Positions 63,747-64,000 of a stretch of DNA of 64,000 bases are shown here, one piece after another. Each line of letters opens with the position of its first letter. Within the stretch, counting starts at the first letter, position 1. The stretch is from Dokdonella fugitiva. GTDB lineage: Bacteria; Pseudomonadota; Gammaproteobacteria; Xanthomonadales; Rhodanobacteraceae. The notes beneath the pieces are model-generated. The model was not told where the DNA came from. It saw nothing but the letters and a program-made list of their open reading frames with translations, and did no database searches. The stretch is from the NCBI RefSeq assembly GCF_004342425.1, contig NZ_SLWQ01000001.1:124001-188000 (forward strand). Direction: 5' to 3'. A program made the translations under genes and the position numbers.

Positions 63747-64000
63747 CCGAAACGGACCTGCTGCAGAAGCGCAAGACCCAGGTGCTCGCCGCGGTTTTCG
63801 GCGTCAGCCTCGTGGTCGGCGGCCTGCTCGCCGCCCAGCACGCGGACCTGTTCGCCAATCCCGCGGCCGTGCCCGCGGCGATGGAGTCGATCCGCGGCAG
63901 CGGGCTCAACCTCGCCTACCAGTTCGCCGTGCTGCTGCTGTGCTTTGCCTGGCTGGAAATGGATTCACGCCAGCTCGGCATCCGCAGGCCCTGGTGGCTG
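63743..64000 (+). CDS. Membrane protein, N-terminal part (cut by window edge)
   Basis: 86 codons without a stop to the window edge. The ATG overlaps the pepA stop (ATGA). Reads [20 protein letters not shown], then two hydrophobic helices ([17 protein letters not shown] and [17 protein letters not shown]) and [12 protein letters not shown]. Not recognised. The gene usually found after pepA in relatives (holC) does not begin here. Confidence 0.65.
   Translation, partial: MTETDLLQKRKTQVLAAVFGVSLVVGGLLAAQHADLFANPAAVPAAMESIRGSGLNLAYQFAVLLLCFAWLEMDSRQLGIRRPWWL

Overview
The window is chromosomal DNA of a GC-rich (roughly 70% by eye) gammaproteobacterium. It is most likely a member of the Lysobacterales/Xanthomonadales, perhaps the Rhodanobacteraceae. 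The assignment rests on gene content and order: a glyA-nrdR-ribD-ribE operon, a complete type II secretion operon in the Xanthomonas xps order (E-F-G-H-I-J-K-L-M-N-D), a Pil-Chp operon lacking pilH as I recall for Xylella, and divergent lptFG/pepA. Coding density is high and many genes are joined by ATGA/GTGA overlaps. No tRNA, rRNA, CRISPR array, prophage or intact insertion sequence was seen.

Layout. 1-3169 (minus): serine hydroxymethyltransferase, NrdR, RibD and the start of riboflavin synthase. 3377-9441 (plus): translation factor EttA, a GT2-TPR glycosyltransferase, PyrF, and an OPT-family transporter whose N-terminus is a foreign-looking small membrane domain in lower-GC DNA. 9446-15087 (minus): a five-gene operon for making and exporting a surface glycan. 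It holds Wzm and Wzt, a methyltransferase, a large glycosyltransferase-like protein with an N-terminal PqqD/RRE-like winged helix, and a GT2 glycosyltransferase. 15168-19375 (minus): a parvulin-type foldase and two secreted proteins of unknown function bounded by clear terminators.

19550-31347 (minus) is the type II secretion operon. It ends in a small lipoprotein gene overlapping gspD. Upstream on the same strand lie a probable exosortase-H-associated membrane protein and purL. 36094-38779 (minus) holds xerD followed by two tandem dsbC paralogues. An RDD membrane protein (plus) then meets the Pil-Chp chemosensory operon (39299-51028, minus), which controls type IV pili. A 404-bp divergent region separates it from gshB-tonB-yqgE-ruvX-pyrB and a lipoprotein (51433-57033, plus). 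57046-62102 (minus) holds pilU, an overlapping double-methyltransferase fusion, and lptF/lptG. pepA and a partial membrane protein close the window.

Functionally the window is rich in envelope biology: protein secretion, pilus control and retraction, LPS transport, O-glycan export, periplasmic disulfide isomerisation and TonB energy transfer. The least explained items are the RRE-like glycosyltransferase in the Wzm/Wzt operon, the lipoprotein coupled to gspD, a family of inverted heptamer-repeat elements (one of which has become the leader of the GspH pseudopilin), and the membrane-domain/OPT fusion.
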